Shown one piece after another: positions 33,514 to 41,921 of a stretch of DNA of 64,000 bases (its first letter is position 1; the number at the start of each line of letters is the position of its first letter). The notes under the pieces were generated by a model. That model made no database searches, had not been told where the DNA came from, and saw nothing but the letters and a program-made list of their open reading frames with translations. The position numbers were made by a program, and so were the translations under genes. Source of the DNA: Dehalococcoidia bacterium (GTDB taxonomy: Bacteria > Chloroflexota > Dehalococcoidia > Bin125); contig JAJDWB010000013.1 in the NCBI GenBank assembly GCA_022825855.1, positions 62,001 through 126,000 of the forward strand. The letters are read 5' to 3'.

Positions 33514-34332
33514 GTGCGGCACGAGGATATCGCCGAGAGTTTCAACCGCAGCGGGGCCGCGTACGAGTCGTCGGCGCGGGAGTTGATCAACTTCGCCGCG
33601 TCGGAGCTGGTCCAGCGGCTGCATCTGCAGGAAGACGACGATCTGGTCGATCTCGGCTGCGGGCCGGGCGTGGTGATGGCCCATGCTGCGGAGGCCCTGA
33701 GCCGGGGCAGCGCGATCGGCGTGGACCTGTCGCGGGTGCAGCTTGAGCTGGCGCGCGAGCGGTTCCGATTGTCGGCGCTGCGGCCGCGGTTCATCCAGGA
33801 GGACGCGTGCGCGACCAGTCTGCGCAGCCGGTCGGCGAGCGCCGCGTCGCTGGGACTGGTGCTGCCCTACGCGGAGCGGCCGTTGCTGCTGCTGAAGGAA
33901 GCGACGCGGCTGGTGCGTCTGGGCGGGCGGGTTGCGGCGACCGTGATCGGTTCGCCCTTCTTCGGCTCGGCGGGGACGACTCTGCTGGGGCAGATGGAGC
34001 GGCGCGGCGTGGTGCGGCCGGAGATCGAGTTGCAGTTCGATCCGCGGGAGGCGGTGCGGCTGGCGTTATTGAGCGAGATCGAGGATTTGCGGCTGGACGA
34101 GGTCGAGATTGAAGAGCTCGAGCGGGAGTTCTGGTGGGACGACTTCGACGCCTGGTGGGGGATGCTGGAGGGGTTCGGCTTCCTGCCGTCGGGTCGCGAG
34201 CGGATACTGGCATCGATCGCGGGCGAGCTGCGGGAGGACGATCGGGTTGTCGATCCGGACGGGCAGGTCCGCTGTCCGGTCAAGATCTGGTTGCTGTCGG
34301 CGACGGTCTGTGAAGGAGATCCCTGGCTATGA
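33514..34332 (+). CDS. Class I SAM-dependent methyltransferase
   Basis: A 272-residue methyltransferase. The start GTG at 33514 is preceded by GGAGG seven bases upstream. The SAM-binding loop is LVDLGCGPGVVMAHA (motif I), followed by the acidic GVDLSRVQLELARERF (motif II) and the FIQEDACATSL segment. The C-terminal ~100 residues are rich in acidic and aromatic residues (EIEELEREFWWDDFDAWWGMLEGFGFLP), which I do not recognise. The overlap with the LLM gene is ATGA, so the pair is co-translated. Substrate unknown. Confidence 0.88.
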   Translation: MRHEDIAESFNRSGAAYESSARELINFAASELVQRLHLQEDDDLVDLGCGPGVVMAHAAEALSRGSAIGVDLSRVQLELARERFRLSALRPRFIQEDACATSLRSRSASAASLGLVLPYAERPLLLLKEATRLVRLGGRVAATVIGSPFFGSAGTTLLGQMERRGVVRPEIELQFDPREAVRLALLSEIEDLRLDEVEIEELEREFWWDDFDAWWGMLEGFGFLPSGRERILASIAGELREDDRVVDPDGQVRCPVKIWLLSATVCEGDPWL

Positions 34333-35339
34333 CGAACGACACACGGCGCATCTCGGTCAACCTGCCCTGGAATCCGGACTTTGTCGAGACGTTCCTGGCG
34401 CGCGCGAGGCTGGCTGACGAGATTGGGGTGGACACGATCTGTGTGATCGAGGGCTACGGTCACGATGCGTTCACGGGCATGGCGTTGCTGGCGCACGAGA
34501 CGTCGAGGGTGCGGATTGCGTCGGCGATCGTGAACGTGTTCTCGCGCACGCCGGCGACGCTGGCGCAGAGTTTCGGCACGGTCGATCAGTTATCGGGCGG
34601 GCGGGTGGTGGTCGGGCTGGGGGCGAGCGCGCCGGGGGCGATCGAGCGGTTTCACGGGGTCAAGTTCGAGCGGCCGTTTGCGCGGATTCGCGAGGCGGTG
34701 GAGCTGATCAGGCTGTACTGGTCGCGTGAGCGGTTCAGCTACGAGGGGCCAACGATCCAGGTGGAGCGGGCGCTGGTCAGCGGGATGATTCCGGGTCAGC
34801 CGACTCCGCCGATTCACCTGGCGACGCTGAATCCGATTTCGGTCAAGATGACGGCGGAGATCGCGGACGGCTGGATGCCGACCTGGATTCCCAACAACCG
34901 GGTCGAGGGGGCAGTCGGACAGGTGCGGCAGTGGTCGGTGGAGGCCGGCAGGAGCGCGGATGCGGTGGAGGTGCGGTCGCCCGGGTCGGCGACCGTGGTG
35001 CTCGATCCGGAGCGGCAGGCGGAGCTGGATCGGGGGTTTGCGCAGGGACTGTCGTTCTTTGCCGTGCGGAACGGTCCGGGCTACTTCCGGCAGTTCGAGC
35101 GTCAGGGCTTCGCCGAGGAGGTCGCGGCGATGCGGGACGCCTGGCAAGACGGCGGTCCGGGCGCGGCTGCGGAGATTGCGATGGAGATCGCGCCGCGGTT
35201 CTCCTGCCGCGGATCGCTGGACGATTGCGTGCGGCAGATCGACGAACAGTCGGCAGCCGGAGTGGACCTGCACCAGGTGTCGGTGGACACGGAACACGAC
35301 CATGTGTGGGCGGACGTGCTGGCGCAGATCGTGGGTTAA
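34329..35339 (+). CDS. LLM-class flavin/F420-dependent oxidoreductase
   Basis: A 336-residue luciferase-like TIM-barrel protein. Seen: the N-terminal NLPWNPDFVETFLARARLADEIGVDTICV, TSRVRIASAIVNVFSRTPATLAQSFGTVDQLSGGRVVVGLG and the RPFARIREAVELIRLYW segment, which together match LLM proteins using F420 or FMN. A GQPTPPIHLATLNP block follows. It is translationally coupled (ATGA) to the methyltransferase and is followed by a DinB-like protein. The oxidised or reduced substrate and the cofactor cannot be read from the sequence alone. Confidence 0.9.
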   Translation: MTNDTRRISVNLPWNPDFVETFLARARLADEIGVDTICVIEGYGHDAFTGMALLAHETSRVRIASAIVNVFSRTPATLAQSFGTVDQLSGGRVVVGLGASAPGAIERFHGVKFERPFARIREAVELIRLYWSRERFSYEGPTIQVERALVSGMIPGQPTPPIHLATLNPISVKMTAEIADGWMPTWIPNNRVEGAVGQVRQWSVEAGRSADAVEVRSPGSATVVLDPERQAELDRGFAQGLSFFAVRNGPGYFRQFERQGFAEEVAAMRDAWQDGGPGAAAEIAMEIAPRFSCRGSLDDCVRQIDEQSAAGVDLHQVSVDTEHDHVWADVLAQIVG

Positions 35340-35390
35340 CGTGCATCAAGGAAACAGACCAACCGCAGAGACTGAACCGGAGGATCGACG

Positions 35391-35921
35391 ATGGCAGACA
35401 ACGATCTGGCGGCGGCGCTGGCCAAGTTCACCGACCGCGTGCTGCGCTGGACGGCGGAATCGATGCAGGACCTGAGCCAGGACGAGGTTCATTTCTGCAC
35501 CTACGAAGGTCAGAACTGCATCGGCTTCGAGGCCTGGCATATCGCGAGGACCGCCGACAACCTGATCCACTTCGCGTTCGAGCGGGAGCAGCCGATCTGG
35601 ATGTCGAAGAACATGCACGAGGCCTGGGGACTGCCCAAGGTCGACCAGGGCACGGGCACGAGCTACGACGAAGTCTCGACCTGGGTGTTTCCCGACGGTC
35701 CCACGCTGGCCGGGTATCTGACCGACGTTGCGGACGTGATCGTCCCGCGGATTGCGGAGATGACGCCGGAGTATCTGAACTCGATCACGCGGATCGTGCC
35801 GCAGGGCGAGCTGCCCAAGTGGGAGATCATCGGGCAGGTAATCATCAATCACTCGAACAATCACCTGGGCCAGATCAACGTGGGCCGTTCGATGCAGGGC
35901 AAGGAAGGCCTGGGCTTCTAG
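35391..35921 (+). CDS. DinB-superfamily four-helix-bundle protein
   Basis: A 176-residue protein. Four-helix layout with potential metal-binding histidines: His50 in GFEAWHIART and two late ones in INHSNNHLGQI, close to the three-His pattern of DinB/YfiT-like proteins. The middle section is Gly/Asp-rich (GLPKVDQGTGTSYDE). DinB-fold proteins include thiol transferases and metal-dependent hydrolases, so function is open. It lies 10 bases before the amidase gene and after the LLM gene on the same strand. Confidence 0.8.
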   Translation: MADNDLAAALAKFTDRVLRWTAESMQDLSQDEVHFCTYEGQNCIGFEAWHIARTADNLIHFAFEREQPIWMSKNMHEAWGLPKVDQGTGTSYDEVSTWVFPDGPTLAGYLTDVADVIVPRIAEMTPEYLNSITRIVPQGELPKWEIIGQVIINHSNNHLGQINVGRSMQGKEGLGF

Positions 35922-35930
35922 GAGCCGGAG

Positions 35931-37250
35931 ATGTCCGATTCGGGCGATGTCCAACTGGTCCAGCCGATCTCGCTGAGCGAGCAGGTCGGAGCGGCGCGCT
36001 CCGGAACGCTACCGCTGCAGGATTTGATTGAGCAGACGCTGGAGCGGCTTGACGCGGTCAATCCGTTGGTACGGGCGATGCTGCCCGATCCGAGGCAGCG
36101 CGAACGGTTGTCGTCGGAGGCGGCGACGCTGATCGAGCGCTGGCCGTCGCCGGAGGAGCGGCCGCCGCTGTACGGCGCGATGGTTGCGGTGAAGGACATC
36201 TTCAACGTCGACCGGATGCCGACGCGCGCCGGCTCGGCGGTGCCGCCGGAATCGTTCAGCGGGCGCGAAGCGGACGTGGTGTCACAGTTGCGCAACGCCG
36301 GCGCCCTGATCCTGGGCAAGGCGGTGACGACGGAGTTCGCGTTCTTCGCCTCGGGCGCGACGGCGAATCCACATAACCGGGAGCACACGCCCGGAGGCTC
36401 CAGCAGCGGCTCGGCGGCGGCGGTCGCGGCCGGGATTGCACCGCTGGCGCTGGGCTCGCAGACGGTTGGATCGGTGATTCGGCCGGCGTCGTTCTGCGGC
36501 GTGGTCGGTTACAAGCCGTCGTATGACCGGATTCCCACGGGAGGCACGCTGTACTACTCGCCGTCGGTGGATACGGTGGGTTACTTCGTCAATTCGGTCG
36601 CTGACGCCATCCTGGTCGCGTCGTCGCTGTTGCTGGGCTGGCGCGAGGGCGAGGACGAAGAGGCGGCGGCGCCGCGAGTGGGGATTCCGACGGGGGCGTT
36701 CCTCGACCAGGCGGGAGCGGAGATCTGCGCGGCGCTTGACGATGCCGGGGCGAAGCTGCGGGAAGCGGGGATCAGCGTCGAGCCGACGCCGACGCTGCGC
36801 GACATTGAAGCAATCAACGTCCGGCATCGGCAGATGACGACGTTCGAGTTCACGGAAACGCATCGGGAGCGGTACGCAAGGTACGGCGCGATGTTCCGTC
36901 CCGAGAGCGCCCGGCTGTACGAGGAGGGGCTGTCGATCTCGAGCTCCGACGCCGAGGCGGGGCGCGCCAGCCGAATCGCGCTGCGCCAGCGGCTGCACGA
37001 GCGGATGGACCGGGCGGGGATCGACGTCTGGCTGGCTCCGTCGGCGCTTGGCGGTGCGCCTCGTGGTTTCAACGGCACCGGCGAGCCGGCGATGAACCTG
37101 CCCTGGACGCACGCGGGGATGCCGGTGATCAATCTGCCCTTTGGAGATGTGGAGGGGTTGCCGCTGGGGCTCTCGCTGGTCGGGCGGTTTGGTCACGACG
37201 AGACGTTGTTGGGTCAGGCGGCGATGGTGGAGTCGGCGCTGGTGGGTTGA
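35931..37250 (+). CDS. Amidase (amidase signature family)
   Basis: A 439-residue amidase-signature hydrolase. The Ser-cisSer-Lys triad is visible: Lys88 in MVAVKDIF, a cis-Ser around 157-159 in PGGSSSGSAAAVAAG, and nucleophile Ser181 in SQTVGSVIRPASFCG. This version of the signature (GSQTVGS) occurs in some amidases. The C-terminus holds NLPWTHAGMPVINLPFG. It lies after the LLM and DinB-like genes, a possible co-operating set acting on an amide or carbamate. A short perfect hairpin follows its stop codon. Confidence 0.92.
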   Translation: MSDSGDVQLVQPISLSEQVGAARSGTLPLQDLIEQTLERLDAVNPLVRAMLPDPRQRERLSSEAATLIERWPSPEERPPLYGAMVAVKDIFNVDRMPTRAGSAVPPESFSGREADVVSQLRNAGALILGKAVTTEFAFFASGATANPHNREHTPGGSSSGSAAAVAAGIAPLALGSQTVGSVIRPASFCGVVGYKPSYDRIPTGGTLYYSPSVDTVGYFVNSVADAILVASSLLLGWREGEDEEAAAPRVGIPTGAFLDQAGAEICAALDDAGAKLREAGISVEPTPTLRDIEAINVRHRQMTTFEFTETHRERYARYGAMFRPESARLYEEGLSISSSDAEAGRASRIALRQRLHERMDRAGIDVWLAPSALGGAPRGFNGTGEPAMNLPWTHAGMPVINLPFGDVEGLPLGLSLVGRFGHDETLLGQAAMVESALVG

Positions 37251-37252
37251 GG

Positions 37253-37269
37253 CTGGGTGCTCCACCCAG
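37253..37269. terminator. CTGGGTG/CACCCAG hairpin after amidase
   Basis: A perfect 7-bp stem with CTC loop begins two bases after the amidase stop codon. It is followed by no U-tract, so it may be a weak or factor-dependent terminator, or an mRNA-end stabiliser. Confidence 0.5.
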
Positions 37270-37351
37270 ACGGGATGCAAACGGGCCTATGGAAACGCGC
37301 CAGCAACAACTTGCCAGAGTGCCGGACGACCTGGCTGCCCTGAACTGACCC

Positions 37352-37666
37352 CTACACAGCTCTTGCCGGTTCGTGCGGCCTGATACTCGCGATCTCTTCC
37401 GCCTCAGCTCGCTGCGCGTGGTAGAGGTCCCACCGGAGTTGCAAGTTCATCCAGAAATCGGGCGATGTACCCAGGAACCTGGATAGACGCAGGGCGGTGC
37501 TCGGCGAGACTCCGCGCCGCCCCCGTACCACCTCGTTCACGCGCTGGAACGGGACATGGATGGCAGTTGCCAGATCACGCTGGGTCAGATCCATGGGCCG
37601 CAGAAACTCAAGCAGCAGCATCTCTCCTGGATGAGTCGGCTGTCGATCAGTGGGAATCCGAACCAC
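37352..37666 (-). CDS. higA: HigA-family antitoxin
   Basis: A 104-residue antitoxin with a helix-turn-helix domain: PTHPGEMLLLEFLRPMDLTQRDLATAIHVPFQRVNEVVRGRRGVSPSTALRLSRFLGTSPDFWMNLQ matches VapI/HigA proteins. It neutralises the HigB toxin and represses the operon by binding upstream DNA. It is 14 bases downstream of the toxin gene, the toxin-first order typical of HigBA. The pair is compact and in a generally metabolic neighbourhood, consistent with lateral acquisition. Confidence 0.92.
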   Translation of the reverse strand: MVRIPTDRQPTHPGEMLLLEFLRPMDLTQRDLATAIHVPFQRVNEVVRGRRGVSPSTALRLSRFLGTSPDFWMNLQLRWDLYHAQRAEAEEIASIRPHEPARAV

Positions 37667-37680
37667 GGCTAGTCTTCTCT

Positions 37681-37974
37681 CTAGTGATAGTCGGCGATTT
37701 CGACTTCGTCAGGACCTGCGTCGGTCCAGACGAAGCAGATGCGGTACTGGTCATTGATGCGGATGCTGTGCTGTCCACTTCTGTCGCCCGTCAAGCGCTC
37801 AAGTCTGTTTCCTGGGGGCGCCGCCAGATCGCTCAGGACCACGGCAGAATCCAGCATGTCCAGTTTTCTCCTGGCCACTCTCCAGACTGCAGGAGGGCAG
37901 GTGCGGCGCGCGCGACGAGAGTCGCGCCCGTCAAACACATCCTCCGTTCCACCTCTTCGAAAGGCGACTATCAT
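37681..37974 (-). CDS. higB: HigB-family mRNA-interferase toxin
   Basis: A 97-residue toxin of the RelE/HigB type. The C-terminal block HSIRINDQYRICFVWTDAGPDEVEIADYH is the family signature (INDQWRI...DYH), and the N-terminus MIVAFRRGGTEDVFDG is a variant of the start seen in HigB proteins. It would cut ribosome-bound mRNA when HigA is lost. The ATG at 37974 is preceded by the two 8-bp direct repeats noted as the probable operator. Confidence 0.9.
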   Translation of the reverse strand: MIVAFRRGGTEDVFDGRDSRRARRTCPPAVWRVARRKLDMLDSAVVLSDLAAPPGNRLERLTGDRSGQHSIRINDQYRICFVWTDAGPDEVEIADYH

Positions 37975-37990
37975 GGTAACACGGTATCAC
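37975..37990 (-). promoter_or_regulatory. Direct repeat upstream of higBA, candidate operator
   Basis: GGTAACAC and GGTATCAC lie in tandem directly next to the toxin start. HigA autoregulates higBA in known systems, so this is a candidate operator. It also sits in or near the ribosome-binding region, since no clear Shine-Dalgarno is seen. Confidence 0.4.
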
Positions 37991-38153
37991 GGAGGTCGTG
38001 CTACTCAGAAGCAACTGTCGACTTCAGTCCTGCCGAGTCCCTTTAGTGCAGCTCACACCGGGGACCTTGCCTGAACTCCCTGACTGAGTAGACGGGGCGC
38101 GCTGCAGTTCTGTCGTCATACTGAAGGCCGAGTATGGCGCACCGGAGTGGCAG

Positions 38154-39887
38154 ATGCCCGCCAACGACCACATTCGATACGAACCGGACGATTCGGCGCC
38201 ATGGCCGTTGACGGTCAACGTGGCATTCCAGGGCGCGGTGCTGATCGTCTCGAACACGATCACGTTCGTGGTGATCTTTTCGGCGGCGTTCGAGGACGAC
38301 GGGAGCTACGCCGAGTGGGCGATGGTCGGGGCGCTGATCATTGCCGGGCTGGTGACGGCGCTGCACGCGTCGCGGTTGGGCCGAATGGGGCCGGGTCACA
38401 TCCTGCTGATGGGTCCGGGCGTGCCGTTCCTGGCGGCCTGCGTGCTGGCGGTGGATGCGGGCGGACTGGAGCTGATGTCGAGTCTGGTGATTGCCTCGTC
38501 GCTGATCCAGTTCGCGGTGGCGGCGTGGCTGGCGCGTCTGCGGCGGCTGATTACGCCGGTGGTGTCGGGCGTGGCGTTCATGATGATCGCACTGTCGGCG
38601 ATGCCGATTGCGATCGAGCGAATGAGCGACGTGCCGGCGGGCGTGTCGGACGCGGCCGGTCCGGCGGTGGGCGTGGCGGCGCTGGCATTCACGGCGCTGC
38701 TGATGCTGCGCGGGGTGGGTCTGTGGAGCCTGTGGGCGATGCCGATCGCGATTGTTGCGGCGTGTGTGGTGGCGGTTCCGCTGGGCGTCTACGACGGGCA
38801 GCCGGTGCTGGACGCGGCCTGGATCGATCTGCCCGAGACGGGCGGCTGGCCGGGATTCGCTTCGATCCTGGATCGTGACTTCTGGGTGTTGCTGCTGGTG
38901 TTCCTGGTGGTGAGCGCGGTGGTGGCAGTGCGATCGAGCAGCGAGGGGGCGGCGATCCAACAGGCGTCGCGGAGGGTGCCGCGGTCGATCGACTTCCGCG
39001 GCGTGCAGCGGACGCTGAACGTTGGCGGGATCGCGGTGTTGTTCTCGGGGCTGGCGGGGACGCCGCCGACGATTGCCTATCTGCCTTCGACGATCTCACT
39101 GTTCAACTTCACCGGCGTGGCGTCGCGGCGGGCGGGGATCGTGATGGGCGGGATGTTGATCGTGCTGGCGCTGCTGCCCAAGGCGGTGGCCGTGTTGCTG
39201 ACGATCCCGCGTCCGGTCAGCGGGGCGTTGCTGATGGTCGTGATGGGGCTGCTGTTCGTCGAAGGGATGCGCTCGGTGATGCGCGAGGGACTGAACCGGC
39301 AGCGGGCGTTCGTCGTCGGCATCTCGCTGGCGATTGCGGTGGGACTGCAGAACCAGCCGGGGTTGCTCGAGTCGGTGGGCGGATCGTGGTCGGGGGTGCT
39401 GGGCAACGGGGTGCTGGTCGGGGTTGGCGCGGCGGTGTTGTTGACCCTGGTGCTGGAACTGACCGGATCGCGCCGGAGCCGGCTGGAGACGGCGCTGGAC
39501 TACTCGTCGCTGCCCGACCTGGACGCGTTCCTGCGCGGGCTGGGCGGGCGGATGGGCTGGAGCGAGGCGTCGCTTGAGCGGCTCTGCGCGGCGGGCGAGG
39601 AGACGCTGTCGGCGATGATGCAACTGCGCGAGGATCACGAGGCCGACACGCCGCCTCGAGTGATGATCAACGCGCGGCCAGGAACGGGCGTGATCGAGTT
39701 GGAGTTCATGGCCCTGTTCTCAGAGGAGAACCTGGAGGATCGGATCGCCTACATCAGCGAGCAGGCCGAGGCGCCGGACGTGGGCGATATCTCCTTCCGG
39801 CTGCTCCGGTTGTATGCCAGCGCGGTGCGGCATCGGAAGTACTACGGCATCGACATCGTCACGGTCGAAGTCGAAGGCGGCGGTTGA
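38154..39887 (+). CDS. NCS2/SLC23-type permease with C-terminal ATPase-like (HATPase) tail
   Basis: A 577-residue protein. Residues about 20-430 form the membrane domain with about 12-14 hydrophobic segments; HILLMGPGVPFLAACVLAV and SGLAGTPPTIAYLPSTISLFNFTGVASRRAGI resemble xanthine/uracil permease signatures. The last ~130 residues are cytosolic: LDAFLRGLGGRMGWSEASLERLCAAGEETL then DISFRLLRLYASAVRHRKYYGIDIVTVEVEG, resembling the core of an anti-sigma-type HATPase domain, though an Asn of the N-box is not seen. The fusion could couple nucleobase transport to nucleotide sensing. Substrate and tail function are inferred. Confidence 0.75.
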   Translation: MPANDHIRYEPDDSAPWPLTVNVAFQGAVLIVSNTITFVVIFSAAFEDDGSYAEWAMVGALIIAGLVTALHASRLGRMGPGHILLMGPGVPFLAACVLAVDAGGLELMSSLVIASSLIQFAVAAWLARLRRLITPVVSGVAFMMIALSAMPIAIERMSDVPAGVSDAAGPAVGVAALAFTALLMLRGVGLWSLWAMPIAIVAACVVAVPLGVYDGQPVLDAAWIDLPETGGWPGFASILDRDFWVLLLVFLVVSAVVAVRSSSEGAAIQQASRRVPRSIDFRGVQRTLNVGGIAVLFSGLAGTPPTIAYLPSTISLFNFTGVASRRAGIVMGGMLIVLALLPKAVAVLLTIPRPVSGALLMVVMGLLFVEGMRSVMREGLNRQRAFVVGISLAIAVGLQNQPGLLESVGGSWSGVLGNGVLVGVGAAVLLTLVLELTGSRRSRLETALDYSSLPDLDAFLRGLGGRMGWSEASLERLCAAGEETLSAMMQLREDHEADTPPRVMINARPGTGVIELEFMALFSEENLEDRIAYISEQAEAPDVGDISFRLLRLYASAVRHRKYYGIDIVTVEVEGGG

Positions 39888-39934
39888 CGGCTATCTTGGT
39901 GTGCGATGCCGATGTCGGAGCCGAACTCGGTGAG

Positions 39935-39957
39935 ATACCCGCGGCAAGCGCGGGTAT
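39935..39957. terminator. ATACCCGC/GCGGGTAT hairpin after the permease
   Basis: An 8-bp perfect stem with a seven-base loop (GGCAAGC) starting 48 bases after the permease stop. Words of this type (TACCCGCG...CGCGGGTA) often occur as dispersed intergenic repeats as well as terminators. It lies 28 bases before the next gene. Confidence 0.45.
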
Positions 39958-39984
39958 GACGGAGATGCAAGGAGGCAGGTTGCG

Positions 39985-40278
39985 ATGAATGGCTACGTGG
40001 TGATTGACACTGAGGTAATCGACCAGGAGGCGTTTGCGGAGTTCGTCGAACGGATTCCCGAGGCGATGGCCGCGAACGGCGGCCGCTTCGCCGCCCGCGG
40101 CGGCCGGAGCGAAGTGGTCGAGGGAGACTGGTCGCCGCAGCGGCTGGTGATCATGGAGTTCGACAGCTACGACGCGGCGCGGGCGTTCATCGGCTCGGCG
40201 GAGTACCGGGCGCTGGGAGAGTTGCGCAGCCGGGCGCTGAGGTCGAACGTCGTCGTGATCGAGGGCTATGAATCCTGA
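39985..40278 (+). CDS. DUF1330 small dimeric alpha+beta barrel protein
   Basis: A 97-residue DUF1330 protein. MNGYVVIDTEVIDQEAFAEFVERIPEAMAANGGRFAARGG, then EVVEGDWSPQRLVIMEFDSYDAARAFIGSAEYRALGELR, matches the family, which has a ferredoxin-like alpha+beta barrel related to EthD and ABM proteins. Function of the family is unknown. GAGGCAGGT supports the ATG. It stands alone between the permease and the tRNA-Arg gene. Confidence 0.85.
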   Translation: MNGYVVIDTEVIDQEAFAEFVERIPEAMAANGGRFAARGGRSEVVEGDWSPQRLVIMEFDSYDAARAFIGSAEYRALGELRSRALRSNVVVIEGYES

Positions 40279-40328
40279 AGCCGGGCGAGTCCTGGTTGGT
40301 TCCAGACGATCCAGATGGCGAGGCCGTC

Positions 40329-40403
40329 TGGTCCCCCCGGGAGGATTCGAACCTCCGCGCGCGGTTTAGGAAACCGGTGCTCTATCCCCTGAGCTACGGG
40401 GGG
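40329..40403 (-). tRNA. tRNA-Arg (CCU)
   Basis: The 75-base gene has a CCCCCCG/CGGGGGG acceptor stem, an anticodon loop with CCU, an AGGTTCGAATCCT T-arm and encoded CCA. Pairing of the outermost base pair of the anticodon stem (positions 27-43) looks mismatched (C opposite C). Reads AGG. Confidence 0.93.
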
Positions 40404-40499
40404 CTGTTGCCGAGTGTATTCGCGTGTGGGCTGATTGATCCTCGTGCGCCGTTTCGTATTCTGCGAGGAGACGTTGATCGATCAAGCGGAGCGCCACCG

Positions 40500-40754
40500 A
40501 TGCCGATGTACGAGTACTACTGCCAACCCTGCAACGAGACGTTCACGAAGCTGCGGCCGATGAGTGCGGCTTCGGATCCCTATGAATGCGAGTGCGGAGC
40601 CGTCGCGCAGAAGGTGTTGACGGCGGCGGTGGTCTCGATTGCCGGGCAGTACCCGGAGATGGAGTCGGCGGAAGCGATGCCGTCCGGCGGCGGCTGCGCC
40701 TGCGGCCGCGGCTCCTGCGGCTGCGGTGGCGGAGGCATGGGCGGGCTCAACTAG
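40500..40754 (+). CDS. FmdB-family zinc ribbon protein
   Basis: An 84-residue zinc ribbon protein. MPMYEYYCQPCNETFTKLRPMSAASDPYECECGA has the two CxxC-type pairs (CQPC and CEC) of FmdB, a family originally described as a formamidase-operon regulator. The C-terminus is Cys/Gly-rich (GGGCACGRGSCGCGGGGMGG), which could bind further metal. GGAG eight bases upstream supports the ATG at 40500. Function is unproven for the family. Confidence 0.88.
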   Translation: MPMYEYYCQPCNETFTKLRPMSAASDPYECECGAVAQKVLTAAVVSIAGQYPEMESAEAMPSGGGCACGRGSCGCGGGGMGGLN

Positions 40755-40817
40755 CGTCATCCCTTGACCGGCCGAATCAATCGGCATTCCAGCCACTTCT
40801 CAGCGTCTGGATTCGTG

Positions 40818-41921
40818 ATGTCTCATCCGTTTCGCACCTTGAGCGCCGGAGCGCTGCTGATTGCCCTGGTTGTCGGCTCAGCGTTGTCGAGCGGGGTGGT
40901 TCGATTCGATTTTGCCGCCTCCGATCACCACGGCGGCGGCGAGACCGAGTTCCGTGTCCAGGCTCGGCAGACGGAGAGCGGGCGGGTCGAGGTGCGAGCG
41001 CAGGCGCGGATGAGCGCAGATGAGTGGACGACGCACACGCCCGATGCCCGCTTCCTGCCCATTCCGACGGAACCGGGCAGGTGGTACTCGAGCAACGTGT
41101 TCGCCGTGGGCGGGTCGGCGGCCGCGCCGGATATCTCCGATCCTGGCGCATACACGCAGTTCTATGTCGCTGAGGCGGTTGACTACTACGAGCGCCACGG
41201 CCGGTCCGAGATGCTGCGCTACTACAACTCTGCGGAGAGCATGGTCGGTCAGTGGTACCTGTTCGCCTACGACGAAAACGACACCTACATCGCGCACCGG
41301 ATTGCGTCGCGGTTGGGACAATCGGCGAGCGACATCGTCGGTCCCGACGGCTATCCGATCCCGCTGGTCCTGATTGGGGCGGCAACCGAAGAAGGAAGCT
41401 GGGTGGACTATCTGCACGTAAACGCCGAAACGGGCGCGGTGCAGCTCAAGCACTCGTGGGTCGTGCGCCACGACGGGATCGTGCTTGGCTCCGGTTGGTA
41501 CGAAGACGGACCGTCGAGAGAGCACGCGCCGGGCGCCTTCGCTCAGTCGTTTGTCGAGCGGGCGCTGGCGATGTATCAGGCGTTGGGGCGTGAGGCGACG
41601 CTGGAGCACTACAACTCTCCCGAGAGCGTGGATGGCGAGTGGTACGTGAGCATCTACGAACTCGACGGCACTCGTTTGGCGCACCCCTACTTGCCGATAG
41701 GAGGGAACTTGCTGGACGGCGGGCCTGATGTGACCGGGCGCCACTTCCGAGAGGAATTCATCGCGATTGAAGATCGCGGATGGGTCGGTTACGTGTTCCT
41801 CAATCCCGATAGCGGTGAGCAGGAGCAGAAGCACACCTGGGTCGTGCGGCATGACGGTCTGCTCTTCGCGTCGGGTTGGTACGAAGCGGGCGTCGTCGCG
41901 TCGTCGGACGGAGACTCCTAG
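40818..41921 (+). CDS. Exported protein with two sCache_2-like repeats
   Basis: A 367-residue exported protein: the ATG at 40818 begins a signal peptide (residues 1-25), followed by two similar ~112-residue units at about 116-229 and 244-356. Each has a tyrosine-rich helix (AEAVDYYERHGRSEMLRYYNSAES; VERALAMYQALGREATLEHYNSPES), then WYLFAYDENDTYIAH or WYVSIYELDGTRLAH, and ends with KHxWVVRHDGxxxxSGWYE. The pattern is like single-Cache (sCache_2) ligand-binding domains. No transmembrane segment after the domains is seen, so it may be a free periplasmic or cell-surface ligand binder. It ends overlapping the DUF1461 gene by four bases. Confidence 0.7.
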   Translation: MSHPFRTLSAGALLIALVVGSALSSGVVRFDFAASDHHGGGETEFRVQARQTESGRVEVRAQARMSADEWTTHTPDARFLPIPTEPGRWYSSNVFAVGGSAAAPDISDPGAYTQFYVAEAVDYYERHGRSEMLRYYNSAESMVGQWYLFAYDENDTYIAHRIASRLGQSASDIVGPDGYPIPLVLIGAATEEGSWVDYLHVNAETGAVQLKHSWVVRHDGIVLGSGWYEDGPSREHAPGAFAQSFVERALAMYQALGREATLEHYNSPESVDGEWYVSIYELDGTRLAHPYLPIGGNLLDGGPDVTGRHFREEFIAIEDRGWVGYVFLNPDSGEQEQKHTWVVRHDGLLFASGWYEAGVVASSDGDS

